A model generated the notes under the pieces. The model made no database searches. It was not told the origin of the DNA and worked only from the letters and a program-made list of their open reading frames with translations. A DNA stretch of 5,009 nt from Syntrophorhabdaceae bacterium PtaU1.Bin034. GTDB taxonomy: Bacteria > Desulfobacterota_G > Syntrophorhabdia > Syntrophorhabdales > WCHB1-27. Numbering within the stretch: position 1 is the stretch's first letter; each line of letters begins with the position of its first letter. The position numbers and the translations under genes were made by a program. Location of the stretch: NCBI GenBank assembly GCA_002067405.1, contig MVRP01000265.1, positions 1 through 5,009 of the forward strand, given 5' to 3'. This document shows, one piece after another, positions 4,565 to 5,009 of the stretch.

Positions 4565-5009
4565 TAACCCGGCGGGGCTTCCCTGTACGGTTCCTCTCCT
4601 GATACCGGTATTTGTTCCTTTATGCCACACCCTCGGGGTATAATTCCCCGGCCGCCTTTTTGCCGGCCCCCACAATCTCTCAATCGGCCTGAAATAATGA
4701 CACTTCCGCGTTCCATCCTGCTGGCAAAAAGTTTGCAGACAAAAGCGCACCGGCGGTTCAAGACCGTCTTTCGAAGGCAAAGATAACACGCCTGGATATA
4801 TAGGGGAGAACTGGCAAAAACCAGGTCGTCACCTGATCGATACCCGGATGGCGGCCTTGTTTTTTCATGATCGATAAAGCAAGATATCTCTCGTTTACCT
4901 GCAATAGCATCCAGACCTGCAAGGATTTTCCGACAGGTGGGACGGCCAGATATGGGGTCTCCAGGTCACCAACGCCGCCGAGCGAACAGTGGAACTCCAG
5001 GCGCTCATG
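4565..5009. other. Right end without a confident gene
   Basis: Weak coding signals compete here. On the minus strand one frame is open from 4965 to a TAA at 4564 (133 codons) and contains protein-like text such as CRKILAGLDAIAGKREISCF, but it has no ATG before codon 85 or so. A second minus frame runs open from the right edge to about 4760. On the plus strand the last 90 bases read GFSDRWDGQIWGLQVTNAAE and on to the edge, with a possible start at the ATG at 4867 if one base is missing near 4924. None has a clear ribosome binding site. Two GC-rich inverted repeats sit at 4634-4650 (CGGGG-N7-CCCCG) and 4650-4668 (GGCCG-N9-CGGCC). Confidence 0.35.
4867..5009 (+). CDS. Possible start of a rightward gene, cut by the window edge
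   Basis: An ATG at 4867 opens a frame with MIDKARYLSFTCNSIQTCK. At about 4920 the more protein-like frame becomes the one reading FSDRWDGQIWGLQVTNAAER and on to the edge. Joining them requires one inserted base in the AAGG run near 4921-4924. There is no Shine-Dalgarno before the ATG, and the opposite strand is open over the same bases, so this may be wrong. If real, it is the only rightward gene in the window, and a divergent promoter would be expected around 4800-4860. The family is not recognised. Confidence 0.2.
   Translation, partial: MIDKARYLSFTCNSIQTCKDFPTGGTARYGVSRSPTPPSEQWNSRRS

Noticed and set aside
4349..4567. Plus-strand frame of 72 codons (GTG start) opposite the acidic mini-gene
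   Set aside because: Codon-position bias is clearly better on the minus strand (G-first, G/C-third), and no plus-strand ribosome binding site is present.
4634..4668. Intrinsic terminator in the paired GC-rich inverted repeats
   Set aside because: The T5 lies in the loop of the second repeat, 6 bases from the first stem. No gene ends just before it on either strand.
4752..4768. tRNA T-arm-like element GGCGG-TTCAAGA-CCGTC
   Set aside because: The following seven bases have no matching acceptor strand upstream, and no anticodon or D arm is found, so it is not a tRNA.
1..5009. CRISPR array, insertion sequence ends or rRNA
   Set aside because: No regularly spaced repeats, no transposase motifs or flanking inverted repeats, and no rRNA-like conserved blocks are visible.

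Overview
The window reads as a fragment of a phage, prophage or related mobile element from a Gram-negative-type bacterium of medium GC. The evidence is a leftward run of short, tightly packed genes, almost all on the minus strand. They have strong AGGAGG-like ribosome binding sites, two ATGA start/stop overlaps, and a mosaic of small cysteine-rich, acidic or coiled-coil proteins with no housekeeping function. The one confidently recognised product is the N-terminal part of a DNA polymerase sliding clamp (DnaN) at the left edge. One short remnant also resembles the start of the phage ABA-sandwich family. I cannot name the host.

Layout, right to left in the direction of transcription. 4565-5009 has no confident gene, only conflicting weak coding signals on both strands. 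4307-4464 holds a small acidic gene that is out of frame. 3979-4272 is a 97-residue coiled-coil protein. 3762-3978 is non-coding and carries a candidate leftward promoter overlapping a dyad. 3597-3761 is a 54-residue very basic protein. A strong RNA hairpin at 3539-3576 precedes an 83-residue protein (3264-3515). That gene overlaps by 8 bases a conserved-looking gene (3271 to 2558) split by an in-frame TAA at 2939. Then follow an eight-cysteine protein (1981-2472), a broken ABA-sandwich-like gene (1746-1916), a 205-residue protein with DnaJ-like CxxC motifs (1128-1745), a 63-residue acidic protein (940-1131), a broken CxxC gene (775-953) and dnaN (20-700).

The genes look like an early or replication-accessory block of a phage. 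The clamp would tether a polymerase to DNA; no function can be assigned to the small proteins. The most unusual property is the number of damaged reading frames: at least four, and probably five, of about twelve genes carry an indel or nonsense lesion, while their neighbours are intact with good ribosome binding sites. Either this is a decaying prophage or the contig has local indel errors; the sequence alone cannot decide.
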